NCBI GenBank assembly: GCA_022453515.1
Contig: JAJNNY010000009.1
Coordinates: forward strand, 558,001-622,000
Source: Astrocystis sublimbata
Lineage: Eukaryota > Ascomycota > Sordariomycetes > Xylariales > Xylariaceae
DNA: 64,000 nt
Direction: 5' to 3'
Shown: positions 23,026 to 34,800 of the stretch, one piece after another
Layout of the letters: each line of letters opens with the position of its first letter
Position numbering within the stretch: position 1 is the stretch's first letter
Notes under the pieces: generated by a model
What the model was told of the DNA's origin: nothing
Seen by the model: only the letters and a program-made list of their open reading frames with translations
The model's database searches: none
Position numbers and translations under genes: made by a program

Positions 23026-25784
23026 CTATAGCATCAAAAGGTCCCCGTTACTACCAACCCCTTGAGCAGGTTGCAGAACCTGCTGGGGTGCGAATTGGTT
23101 GACAACGTATCCGGCTTCGTTGCCACCACCGAAGCTTTCGTCGTTGATCCCCATCGCTGCCATGCGCTGATTTCCAACACCTGCGAAATATGCGTCTGCG
23201 TCATTAACGGCTCCCGCCATATTCTCGTTCCCTGGCGTCCCGGCACCGCCTGCCGAGGCGGGGTTTGTCGCGGCAGCGTTGTTGCCAGGCCTGACGACGG
23301 CTGCTTGCCCGCCCATACCCAACATGGAGAGGGACTTGTTGGCGTCGAAGGCGGGTAGGTTCTGCGACGTAGGCAAGGATTGCTTCTGCAAGGCGGGCGA
23401 GTCGGCGAGGCGGCGGGGCCGGGCGCTGCGGAAGACGGTCTGCACGGGCTTGAGGTAGATGGTGGCAAGGGTGCCGACGTTGAGGCACATCTCCTCGAGG
23501 GTCTGGGGGTCGAGCTTCTCGGACTCGGCGGTGATGGGCGGCTTCTCGCCCATGACGATCTGCATGGCGAGGTTGACGTCGGTGCTGAGGAGGCGCCAGT
23601 ACATGTAGGCGCGGTCGCGCAGGTCCGGGTTGTCGGTCTCCTCGGTGGCCCACTTGAGGACGCGCGGGACGAGGTCCTGGCCTTTCGTGGGCCGCTGGAT
23701 GAAGAGCTTGACGGTGGCGGTGAGCAGCGCGAGCTGGACCTCGACGGGCTCCTCGGCGAAGGAGTACAGGAAGTCCTCGAGCAGGGCATCGCTGTTCTCG
23801 ATGCGGTCGGCGTACTGCCCGATGACCCAGACCATGGCGGCCTTGGCCTCGGGCTCGTCGAGCGAGTCGAGGTGCTCGCACAGCACGCCGATGATGGACT
23901 CGTACTGGTTCGGGTACTTGCGAAAGATGTTGCGGATCACGACCGTCGCCTCCTGCACGATGTAGGGCACCTTGGTCGCCACGAGCTCCAGCAGAAGGTT
24001 AATGCAACGACGGGCCGCCGGCTCGATCTTGATGGCGAGCTTCCCGATGGCGCGCACGGCCTTGCGGACGAAGTGGACGTCGACCTCTGTCGCGTACTCG
24101 CGCAGCTCTGTGAGGACTTCGTCGATGTTTTTCTCATTCGCGAGCATGAAGATGAGCTCGAGCTTAGTGACCTTGACGTAGATTGGGTCGTTGTATTTGC
24201 AGAAGAAGACGCGGATGTCGTTGCGTAGGACATCGGGTCGCCTTTGGAGGATCAGTAAGGCGTTTCGCAGCGCGAGATACTGGACTTCTGATCCTTTTGC
24301 TAGTAATGTGACGAGAGGGGGTGATAGCTTCCGACACAGGGCTGATATCTGCTTCTCTTCGGCGATGTAATTCATGAGGTATAGAATGACCCTTATGCAG
24401 GTCAGGACAACGGCTGAGTTAGTGTGAGAGAGCCGCGGCGCTATGCGCTCTGCGAGAAGGGTCGCTTCATTTGACTCCTGGGGCACATATGACATGAGAG
24501 CCTCGAGAATATATGTTTGGCCCCATCTAATAAGTGTCAGCTGCGATGCTATTTGGCAGTAGATTAGACCGGAAAATGTACGTACTCGGAGCAGTCGGGT
24601 AAAATCGCGACCATCTTGGAGGCATTGCTGTAGTCTAACGTGAGTTTGATAGTCTCACTACGCTCCCAAATATCCATCAGACTCGCCAATGCGCTGGCCA
24701 CAACAGTGGGGTTGTCGTCTCGTAGCAGTTGATTCAGTCTGTCTATCAGGTCGGACTGTTCTACCATCAACTTATCATGGTCATACAGCTTCGCAACGCA
24801 ATAAGCCGCCGTCTTTCGAACGTAGGGGTCCGAGTCGCGGAGTAATCGTTTGACGAGCGGAACAGTCGACTCGACGAACTCCTTCACATGGACGTATGAC
24901 ATAGTTCGGAGGGCTAGAGCTCTGACCAGAGGGTTTGGGTCGTCCATATCCTATATGCTGTTAGTTTCGCGTTTCTCACCTTCGCTGCCTCGAAGGGGCG
25001 TGGGCGTGGTGGAGCTTGCCTGTTGTAAGACTGGGATCGCTTTTATGGCGATTTCGGCCCGCATCCTTGAGTAGTTTACTAGGAATAAGAAGCACCTGTG
25101 CTACGTTGTGAGCAAGGGCCAGAGCTCCGGCAGCGATTTCGATGAGCGAGCCTTACATCTTCTTGATTTCCAGGCTCTGGATCTGCATGCAATTTATGAC
25201 ATCGGGAAAGAGAGAGACCATCTCGTTGTTGCTCATGGTCATGTTGGCTACTATCTTCTTCAGGGCGATCTTCTTCTGTGTGAAGTTCTTGTCTTTCCTG
25301 CTACCGCTGTTCAACTCGGCCCTCAGCTCGGCAACCTTGCCCTGTATAGTCATCCGATGTAAGCCATAGTCCGGAGGTATGTAGGCAATGAACATGGCCA
25401 TGCTGGGCAGATGGGGAAAGGAATCGCATGGTCAGATGTAGTGGGAGGATCTGGCGGGGCAGTATTCGTTTTTGTCATTCAAATTGCACATGGCAAGAAT
25501 GTATGTCAATCTCGAGGCAATCGTGTTGAATGGATGAATGCTTTGCAGCAATGCGCTTCACAGCGGAGATTGCAGTGTAATCTCAGTGCTCGGTCGGTAC
25601 TCGAACATGGTGCAAGCACATGTGGGAGGATAGGCGCACAAAGGAAAGCATGCGAGCACGAGGGGCATTGACCAGGCACTCGGTATGGACGATATGGTGG
25701 CATGACATGGGAATGAGTAGATCGAGACAATGCGCTTACTCGAGCGAAGAGCTTCGAGTCCCCGGTCTGGGCGCTCGACGACAT
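23026..25784 (-). CDS. apl2: AP-1 complex subunit beta
   Basis: Five minus-strand exons (25784-25740, 25341-25157, 25095-25020, 24950-24586, 24526-23026) give 723 residues. The protein is an Adaptin-N HEAT solenoid: GKVAELRAELNSGS, KKIALKKIVANMTMSN, MRAEIAIKAIPVL, DMDDPNPLVRALALRTMSY, DSDPYVRKTAAYCVAKLYD. It ends in a short Gly/Asn-rich tail with NGDLLML and has no C-terminal ear, as usual for fungal AP-1 beta. It acts in clathrin-coated vesicle formation at the trans-Golgi/endosome. The first intron is long (398 nt). The third intron has a GC donor (CAG/GCAAGC) and a TATAG acceptor, the only arrangement that keeps the conserved QQDMDDPNP frame. A beta subunit shared with AP-2 cannot be excluded from sequence alone. 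Confidence 0.93.
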
Positions 25785-26906
25785 GTTGACAAAGAAAGGA
25801 GAGAAGACGGCGGCGGTGGCGGTAGTGGCAGGGTAGAGAGGCGGAGGGGTCGACGCTGGCGACTCGATGCGCCGACTAGCTAGCTAGAACCGGACCGTGG
25901 ATGGACGAGAAGAAGATTGTCGCATGCGCCAGGTGGTGCGATGGCCCAATGATAGGTCGTCGCTGACGGGTAGCGGCAGGATGTGGCAGGCGAGGGGATC
26001 GCGGTAGGGGACGCCCAGTTGGTCACATGCGCACCATGGAGCTCGTTTCGTTGGTTCGTATCGTACGCCGTACTCGTAGATGTCGCAGTTGTCGATGGTG
26101 GTCTCGATCGTGCGACGTGCGCAGAAAGGGAGAGTGCGTGGCTGTATGTGTCCAGCTGACCTGAATGACGGGTATTTACCCTGTGTACAAGGGCGTTAGA
26201 TGGGGGAAGTGGTTTATGATGAAGCTGGGAAACAACTCGGGACAAGAATTGTTTACAGCAATCGTCATGCCGACTTCGAATCCGAGACAGTGCTTGCCAC
26301 TGCTTGGGTTGTCTCGAATCACCGAATCAACCGGGGATAGGGGAATCGCCAACAACACCCCACAGCGGAAGCTTGACCTATCGCCAAGGGCCTTACGCAT
26401 GAGCTGTTGCTGCTGGTGGCTCGCTAGTGCACTATGTAAATGGCACTACCCAGCTGCAGAATACTACCCTAAGGGAGCTAGATCCGGAGCTAGCTGTCGG
26501 TATTAAGGTGGACACTCGACACATAAGTACGGGCAGTACGAGTACAACATTCATGGATGCAGATCGAGTTCGCACGTGGGGGGAGAGGGCCACGGGAGAC
26601 ATAGGACTGTTGCTGGGTGGAAATGATAGAGCCACCGCTTGTTGTCCTTGAACATGAATATAATGGTATTCTACATAGAACGCCAAACTGTCGCTTAGTC
26701 TAACTTAAAAGGGCGTTCAAGTACATGAGTGGGGCCAGTCCGGGGTCTTGCTTACCTAAGAGAACTCTCCCAACTGCGATGATTCTGTGGGTCGCATCTC
26801 GAGCCTCCCGTTGACCTCAGCAGAACCTCAGCCCTAGATTTGTCCTTTATCATCTGCCCTTGGTCGCGAATTGATAGCCGCCACTTCCGCCAAATTCGAA
26901 ATCACC
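25785..26906. promoter_or_regulatory. Divergent intergenic region, AP-1 beta / EMC4
   Basis: About 1.1 kb separates two outward-facing genes and should hold both promoters. No gene or RNA is visible. Short open frames here lack conservation signals. Confidence 0.45.
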
Positions 26907-27612
26907 ATGTCCGTCGACGCATCACCAGCTCCCAGATGGGTCACTGACCTCAAGTCGCCCCCTGCATACAAATCCAAGAGCGGCGGCGTACCCGATCCGC
27001 ATGGCTTTCCCTCACAGTCCGGCGCCTTGTCCAAGGTGCGTTGATAACCTGATAACCCGATAACCCACCGGTCAAATACCGCCATGCCTGAATACTAAAC
27101 CCTTTTGCAGAAGCAAGCCGCCAAAGAATCCAAAGACCCGAAAGCCCAGCCCCGGAAGCAGCCGACACCCGAAGAGATGGATACCCTCAAACTGAAGAAG
27201 GCATGGGAAGTCGCCCTGGCCCCCGTCAAGAGCTTGCCCATGACCTTCTTCATGATGTACATGTCGGGGAACTCTCTGCAGATCTTCAGCATCATGATGG
27301 TCTACATGGCTTTCAAGAACCCCATCGTCGGACTCATCGGAACGAACCAGGCCTTTGAGCGATTCGAGTCCGACACCAACAAGGCGAAGATGCTACAAGT
27401 TAAACTAGCCTACATCGTAATGCAGCTAGTTGCCCTGGCAGTGGGAATCTGGAAGGTCAACGGGATGGGACTATTGCCGTAAGATATACCTCCCAAAACA
27501 GTCGTGCCACTGAATGTCGAATATACTAACAATACGTAGAACAACACGATCGGACTGGCTTGCATGGGAGTCGCTAAGGGATCCACTAGAACATGCTGTT
27601 TCCCCGTTCTAG
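26907..27612 (+). CDS. emc4: ER membrane protein complex subunit 4
   Basis: Exons 26907-27035, 27111-27478 and 27540-27612 give 189 residues. EMC4 is part of the ER membrane complex, an insertase for tail-anchored and multipass proteins. Diagnostic stretches are LKKAWEVALAPVKSLPM, FFMMYMSGNSLQIFSIMM and the second hydrophobic segment (VKLAYIVMQLVALAVGIWKV). The third exon is essential: after GMGLLP the unspliced frame stops at once (TAA at 27480), whereas splicing GTAAGA to CGTAG with a CTAAC branch yields the conserved TTRSDWLAWES tail. The N-terminal 60 residues are polar and cytosolic. Confidence 0.94.
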
Positions 27613-28783
27613 GCGGTGCCCATCGTATTCATCAAATCAAGACTAAATAATACCTTTTGTTGCCTACCCTCACCAATTGCCTCGTCCATGACTTACCTCT
27701 TGGCAACGTTCCAAAGGCAAAACATCAGAAAATTTGTCATATGTCGTTCGTCACTAACAGCAACGCCTTTGTTCCACAAGACGCTTTCCACTTAGTTTCA
27801 TGATGAGCAGTAATGCGCCGCGAAGTCTCCTGTTACGGACCCTAGGTGCTCTAATGCTCCTGTCACAGGTCTGCAGTGATAGGTATGAAACGCAAGAGAA
27901 CGGGGCTCTAATCACTCTCCGGTTCGGATCATCTGGTTGGGCCACAAGCCAAAGTCTGTATCGTCAGCAATCATTTACTGGTGTGTGACTGGTCTGGCAT
28001 CCTGTGTAGCCCAATCTGCAAGCTTATCCGGTCTCGTTTCACCACAGGATGACCTGTAAATGCTATATCTTGCCCCTCTCCGAAAACGCACTGACTCTTA
28101 ATTAGTGAATGCTTGGACAAGGTTCAGACTGTGTGAAATAGTCATCTTCGAGGTCACATATCTGCGGCCTCCGCGGCCTGCGAATTCAAAGTACAATTGC
28201 AGATACTAAAACGAAGTCCCCACGATAGCGTCAAAGTTCGCTTTTAGCTGCGCTCATTTTGCCCATCGACAGTGACTCACCCACAATAAACTGACGGGGG
28301 TCTAGCTGGTCTTGGTTAGTTGCTGCTTGCAGCTAACTAGTAGTTACATGTACATCGATTTACATCGTGAGAGTAATTGTTCTAGAGTCACATACCTCGG
28401 CGCCCAACGATCGGATCCCGCGCACATCGCAGCAAAAATATCGACTGGCTTATGACGTCCTATCTAAGTTACACGGTACACCTAGTAGCGGCACAAATGT
28501 CTTGGAGGTTCACGAAGCCCCCCCAATTACAATTTCTGACTGTCCACCTATCATTATCATCGCCGATCGAAGTCCGGTCCCGGTTCAACTGACTTGTTTT
28601 AAAAGGCTGACACCTGGACCTTTGCTTCTTGACGATATGGTTACGACTTCGAATGGGTAAGATTTGCTCGCTTACGTTTTGATCTTCCGCTTGTCGGCAA
28701 ATGAGTATACATAAACACCACGAAAGTCGAAGATGAAGCATAATTGAAATTCTCTAGCTCCAGATCTCTAAGTCACTCTCACA
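27613..28783. other. Intergenic, upstream of the PLP enzyme gene
   Basis: About 1.2 kb without a recognisable gene. It covers the 3' end of EMC4 and the presumed promoter of the PLP enzyme gene. Confidence 0.45.
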
Positions 28784-30885
28784 ATGGCGCTGTCATTCGT
28801 CGACCCCTCGACTGTCGCTGTTGGGCAGGTAAATTATCAGGCCCTTTCTTATCACCACTCCATGACACATAATCTATCCCGAGCATCTTGATCTTGGTTG
28901 ACAACAATCTTATGGTACTAACTTAATCTTTCTGGATAGTCTCTTCCCCCTCGTGGACCACACGCCATCACAACCCACATTCCGGGATGGCGGACGGCAG
29001 AGCGCTTCCATGATCGTGAAGCCTCCCTCCTAAACCAATTGACTGCCATGTATCCTCGGTTTCTACCATTTGGAATCACAGGCACTGTAAGTAATGACAA
29101 ATTTCTCATGACATTCTCTTCGTTTCAAGACTTTGAGATAATTATGACTCGAAATTGTCTCGTAGATGGATACCATGGCCTTGCATATACTCTTGATGAC
29201 TGATAGATATCGTCCAAAACTAGCTTTGCGATTCTCTATCGCAATGGCTTTCCTTACCCGATGAGTATGATTGTGCCGCCTTCACATCCCAAGACGCCTG
29301 GGCTTCGAATCGGAAACACGCGATATCTGAGCTCCGCAACACAAAACGTCTGGACCCCTCAGAGCTACGGTATCACGTTGTTGAGATCGCCGGCGTGCGG
29401 TTATTCGTAGTGGGATTCCCTCGAGCCAAGACCCAAGCGGCCATCTTCCAATGGTATCATGGCGGGCTAGGCTTCAGCACACGGTTATCCGAGGCGTTGC
29501 TCCGGCACTATGAATCTATAGTCGACCTCGGCGAGTTTCCAGACGGCGTAGGCGCTCCGGAGCCGACGTTCCTACCCGAGGGGCCTAGTCATCAAGCGTT
29601 ACGAGAGCGCATAGTCAGCCTCATGATGCGAGCATGCGTTCGCGAGTACAAAAAAAGTGTCAGTGTTGACGACGTGTTCCTTTATCAAACGGGTATGGCT
29701 GGCATCATGAGACTCCACGAAGCACTCGAGACGCTGCGCGACGGTCCCACGGTGGTTTTCGGTGCAATATTCAAGAGCACTTTTCAGATATTCAGCGAGA
29801 GCGAAGGGGGTATCAAGCATTATGGTCGCGCGGACGATTCCGACGTGGATGATTTCGAGAAATATTTGGGAGAGGGCGGGAAGTGCGCCTACGTCTTTAC
29901 GGAGTTCCCGAGCAATCCTCTCATGGTCAGCGTTGATATTACGCGACTACGGAAGCTGGTATGTTTGTTGCTCGCTCAACATATACACTACCCCTATTGG
30001 GACCTGCTTGGTCGGTGAACGGGGAGTTTGTACTCTGCTAACAAAAAGTCGCAGGCAGATAAATACGGCTTTTATCTTGTAGCAGACGACACACTTGCGT
30101 CGTTCGCCAACATCGACCTCTTAGGCGTGGCAGACGTCGTCGTGAGCTCCCTGACTAAGACATTCTCAGGCTACGCGGACGTCATGGCCGGCTCGGTGGT
30201 CCTGAACCCCAACAGTGCAAACGTATATCCAGACTTGAAGCAAGTTATTACCTCGCGATTCCACAACGAACTCTTCGAGGCAGATGCGGCGCACCTGCTA
30301 TCCAACAACGAGAATTTCCTCGTGCGAAGCGCGATTCATAATCGCAATGCTAGCGCGATAGCGTCGCACTTCCACTCCCTTGCACTGGATCCTTCCAGTC
30401 CCGTCACGCAGGTGAACTATCCGCCGTACTCTCAGGGGTCGAATCATCTGCAGCAGTTCATGCGAAAACCTACGCCGGAGTTCCCAGAGCCGGGGTACGG
30501 ATGTCTGCTGAGCTTTGTATTCGAGACGGTGGAGCAGGCTGTACAGTTTTACGATGCCTTGAATCTCTTCCAGGGCCCGCATCTCGGCGCTCATTTGACG
30601 TTGACGATGCCGTACAGTGCCAGTAAGTGAATATTGTCATCTAGAACTGAAGTGGTGGTCTGCCCGCTTTCCATTTTATCACGACCAACTTCCAAACCCC
30701 CCTCGGAATAGGCAATAGCTAGCTGGCTAACTTTCTTCGTCGCAGTTGTCTATGGTCGTGATCATCCCGAGTATCACGCCGCGTATGGGCTGAAGCCATC
30801 ACTGATTCGTTTGTCAGCCGGTTTGGAGGATCAGTCTGCTCTGTTGGAGCAGTTAGTCCAGGCCCTGAAGGAAATAAAGAGCTAG
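28784..30885 (+). CDS. Cystathionine gamma-synthase-family PLP enzyme
   Basis: Five exons (28784-28828, 28940-29086, 29224-29958, 30055-30622, 30746-30885) join in phase to 544 residues. The fold is the Cys/Met-metabolism PLP family, of the fungal Str2/met-7 type with a long N-terminal extension (LPPRGPHAITTHIPGW, MYPRFLPFGITG). The PLP Lys is K344 in SSLTKTFSG, and the Asp that pairs with the pyridine ring lies in YLVADDTLASFA (320/321). Glycine and arginine anchors near the C-terminus (LIRLSAGLED) are present. The reference activity is gamma-replacement on O-acyl-homoserine by cysteine. It may be the primary-metabolism enzyme or a secondary-metabolism relative, and its convergent NRPS-like neighbour makes the second reading worth testing. 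Confidence 0.87.
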
Positions 30886-31871
30886 GCTGTGACACGACGA
30901 CAGATCTAGGTGGCAAGGCATGAGAGACATTGGAGGCTTCAAGCTTCAAACGAGGCCGCATGCGATGAGCAGCAAGATCTGCAGCAGTGTCAGGGTTTTG
31001 AAGGTATGCTTTTTATTGCCTTCGTGTCTGGCGAAGGGGGAATGAGGTAGGTAGCCTTACAGTAATGTATCACTGCATGACCTGGTCCTAGAGGGTCCAA
31101 GCAACGAGTGAACCCTACCCCTCATCCAGAAGAGGAAACCTTATATACTTGATTAACCTGGAGTCTCTTAACAATCACTATCAAAGGCCGGACTGGGCTG
31201 GCCTAGCGGTAAATATAACAAACATATTTACTGTCGAGAAAATCGGTATCATTACCTAGGTGGTGGGGGTTCGATTCCCTCAATGGCCAAATATCCTTTT
31301 TCGTTTTCTTTTTGCTTCATCTCTTACCTACTATGCTGAATGGCAGACATGAACATCCATGTATTTGTGAATATCGCCCCTAGTTCTTTTCTTTCTTCTT
31401 CTGTCCACTTTAGTATAATCCGAACTACCTTGGATGATGCCAGGCTAGCTTGCACACTTCGGATCTGCATGTCGTAGAAACCTAAGATCACCAACCTTAG
31501 ATGTTGGGTTACTCTACAGGCCAAGGTTGCAGCGGCCGCGAGCGCAAGCGACGACGAGCGTTACCTTGACGGCCATACCTCTTTTTTCTTTTCTACTATT
31601 GTTCTATAGCACAGCACTCATACATACACTCATCGACAGTGAAGTAAATATTTCTCGTTAGAAGGTCGTTAGCCAAGACTTGTATGTGCTCAAATGTTGC
31701 GTGGTCAAACACCACCAACTCTACGTTTAATGAAGACCAAGGTAGATACTCAGTTTACACACGGAGAGAGTCTCGACATGAACGATTGATTCGGCCCTAG
31801 CTAGATGCGCGCATCATTTTCAATTTGATTACATAAGCCCCCCCCAACGATCTGTTCCAAAATCCATCACG
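30886..31871. other. Convergent intergenic region with Pol III-like element
   Basis: Nearly 1 kb separates the 3' ends of the PLP enzyme and NRPS-like genes. It contains the tRNA-like element described separately and otherwise AT-rich sequence without a gene. Confidence 0.5.
31186..31305 (+). other. tRNA-like Pol III element (possible SINE or decayed tRNA)
   Basis: An A-box-like TGGCCTAGCGG at 31199-31209 and a perfect B box GGTTCGATTCC at 31268-31278 are followed by TTTTT at 31297-31301. The T arm can form (GGGGG/CCCTC around TTCGATT), but I cannot fold a normal acceptor stem, D arm or anticodon arm. It is therefore not called as a tRNA gene. A tRNA-derived SINE fragment or a decayed intron-containing tRNA fits better. 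Confidence 0.5.
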
Positions 31872-34800
31872 TCAAGCGCGCCTAAAATTCCATTGCTTGC
31901 ACCACCGCGCCATCATTTGTGGCGAAATTGCCGTTGCACCCCGCATAGCATGAGATCTCTCCGCCGTCTTTGACGTAGAGAAGATTACAAAGGACTGGTC
32001 ATGCGCGGGGGCATCGGAAGCAACTGCTCGGTTCAGATCCAGCAACTTTAGACTTGGATTCCGGTCTAGGATCTCAATTTCGTTGCTCTGGCTCTCTTCT
32101 AGTCGCGCAACCCAGTCTCGGAAGCTCACCATCTCCGGAATGTGATCGCTCCCGTAAAAGTCCTGTATAGCGGGAGCCAGCTCTGTCCACGTTGTTGTCT
32201 TCGGATTGACGCCGTGGAAATACCCAGTGGTGCCAGCCACTTCGAATATAATACTCACCACCCTTTCGACTGGCATCCAGTCAACGTAGTTCTTTTGTCC
32301 AAGATCCCCTGGCAGAGCTCCAAGGTAGAGGCTGCTGGCGATGATAGACGGGATCCATTCATGCTTATTCCAGACTCCCTGGTGCGTTTCGTCCTCGGAA
32401 CCGGCTATCTGCCCGACGCGGATTATGGTAGCCGGGAAATCGCCGGCCTTGGCCATATCCTCAAGTACGAGACTGGCGACCAGCTTACTACCTCCGTATC
32501 CCGTACTCGGAAGCCCGAGATTCTCCAACCTTGTCTCCGGAACCGGTCCCTCAGCGGCGTCCCACCCGCTGCAAGTATCGATCGTGGAGATGAAGATGAC
32601 CTCAACCCGTTTCGGAGCTGCGGATGCAAAATTGGCCACATTGAGGACGCCGTGTATCGGAGACTCGAAGCTCTCAAATGGCAAGTTGAAATTCACGGGC
32701 CACGCGACAAGGAAGATGCGATCCGTCTTGGCGAGGAGACTGTCGTAGGTTTTCTGACCTAACGCGAAATCGTCTTGGCTCATATCCGCCTCATGGAAAG
32801 TGCATTTAGAGAAGTCCGACGAGAGCCCTCGTGCCTTCATCGATTTCTCCTGTCGTTCAGCACCTCCCGCTTCTCCCCTATTCAAGCAATGGATATGTGC
32901 CACGCAAGGATCCGATAATAACCGATCCAACATATATGAACCTAACATCCCCGTTGAACCCGTCATAATGACGGTCTGGCCTTCATTCATTGCTGCGGGC
33001 CTGTTAGGCTGGGGTGTAGGCAAGTTCTTGGTGTACTTCTTCCAAACTAGTTCCATGGCCTGCGACTGGCGGTCCTTGTAGTCTGACAGAGTTGCAATGC
33101 CATCTTGATTCACTAGGGAATACAAGTAACTTCGGAGTCGGCGTAAAGTCTGATGCTGATAGATTATCCCTATAGTCACCAAGGTGGCAGCGTCGTTGAA
33201 GCCAGCTTCCATAAGCCCGACTCTGAGCCAGCGACAAATACTGACTACCCTCAAGGAGTCAACCCCAGCAGTGTAGAAGTCCGTATCTAGCTCAAGCTTG
33301 ATACCAGATCCAAGCTGAGTCTCAAAGACGTCTCGAATGGACCTGTCAATGGATTCCTCTGAGCTCAAATCTAATCGATAGGTAAAAGTTCTGGGTTCTG
33401 ATGTCTCTGCAGTTGCATACAGCTGATTGATCTCGTCCTCATATAGCTTGATTGCATTTGCCCTCTGAATCGTACCCTTCCCGCCGCGGGGAAGTGGCTT
33501 CTGAGGGTCCGATAGCACTAAGGCCAGTCTGTCAGTAAACGTAAAATTGAGTCGACATGGCATGAGAGGAGACACTCAGACCCTTTACTTACTGATGAAC
33601 TTCTTGGATATTTGACCATGAGCTACTGTTTCTTTATTCGCACGGACTACATCCGGCCATACAGCGTCTACAAGTCCTCTGGCCTCCTGTTCGTCTGCTG
33701 GGGGCTTGGCAGGCTCGATGAGCAGGGCGGTCTGGAAACGTCCAGAGCCGATCACAAGTGCTCCCTTGACTAGGGAATGGCGCTCGACTAAGCTTTCGAT
33801 GTTCACTGGGTTGAGCTTCTCTCCATTCGAGAGAACAAGAATATCTAAGACAAGACGGGTATTAGTCAGGCATCGGGATTCAATCGATGATCATCCCCGT
33901 ATTGAGAACCTACTGTCAGATCGCCCGCAGTATAACCAATGGTCTTTCAAATATGGATGCGGTTTGAATAGATCCTTCGTGTCTAGCTCTTGGTCATCTC
34001 GAAGTGCGTAGAAGCATGTCTGTAAACCAGGGTGTACGCCTTGGCGGACAAATACCAGACGATACACATCATCGTAGCCGTCTACAAGACGCCAGTCGAT
34101 ACCGATAAGCTCCGAGTTGACAAGGAAATCTGCAGAGTTCGTCCATCAGTCGCTGATTGAAAGTGTCTTGGGTACATTAAACCTTCTAAATAACTTGAAA
34201 AGGCCAAGAGGTCATGTCAAATCTGGAGTGTCACTAACATTGCCACAATTCGGGCTTTTTTATCACATAATTTGTGAACGGGCTGAACCTACTCAGGTGT
34301 TAGGCTGGCAAGAACAGTTGGGCGCAATGAATCTTACTCTGTGGCCGCTATCGAGTTCACCAAAGTCACACCGTGCTTGACTAATTCGTCTCCAGCATAG
34401 GTGGCCAACTCCCCTATCAGATGTCAGCATGTATGGTAAGAAGTCACAATGAGTGGTAAGCCACGTACCACCGCCAAAGAACACAATCTCCAGAGATTTT
34501 AGGACCTCAATCGCGGCAGGGCTTTGGCTCATGTGCTCCAAGATGACAGGCCTACCCGCCAATCTTAGTTAGTGATCTCAATAGCAAACAGGTCAATCAT
34601 GACAAGGCCCCTGGGGAAGTTTCTACTAACGGAAGAAGTGCACATCCAACGTTCAGGCTTTTTAGACACTCGACGGCCAAATCCGGAGATAGTGGACGAT
34701 TAGACAAGCCGAGACTAACAGGATTGCCCCAGTAGATCGCCCTAGACATGAAGAGATATATGCCTCCTGCATGGAAAAAGGGGACTAGAGACATGATGGT

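Noticed and set aside
23380..24228. 282-codon plus-strand open frame
   Set aside because: It lies antisense within the AP-1 beta coding sequence and its composition mirrors the high GC of that exon; it shows no domain.
31186..31305. Functional tRNA gene
   Set aside because: A and B boxes are present, but the acceptor stem, D arm and anticodon arm do not form.
34293..34562. Continuous open frame through the A domain of the NRPS-like gene
   Set aside because: It reads through introns; spliced exons match the family and the read-through segments do not.
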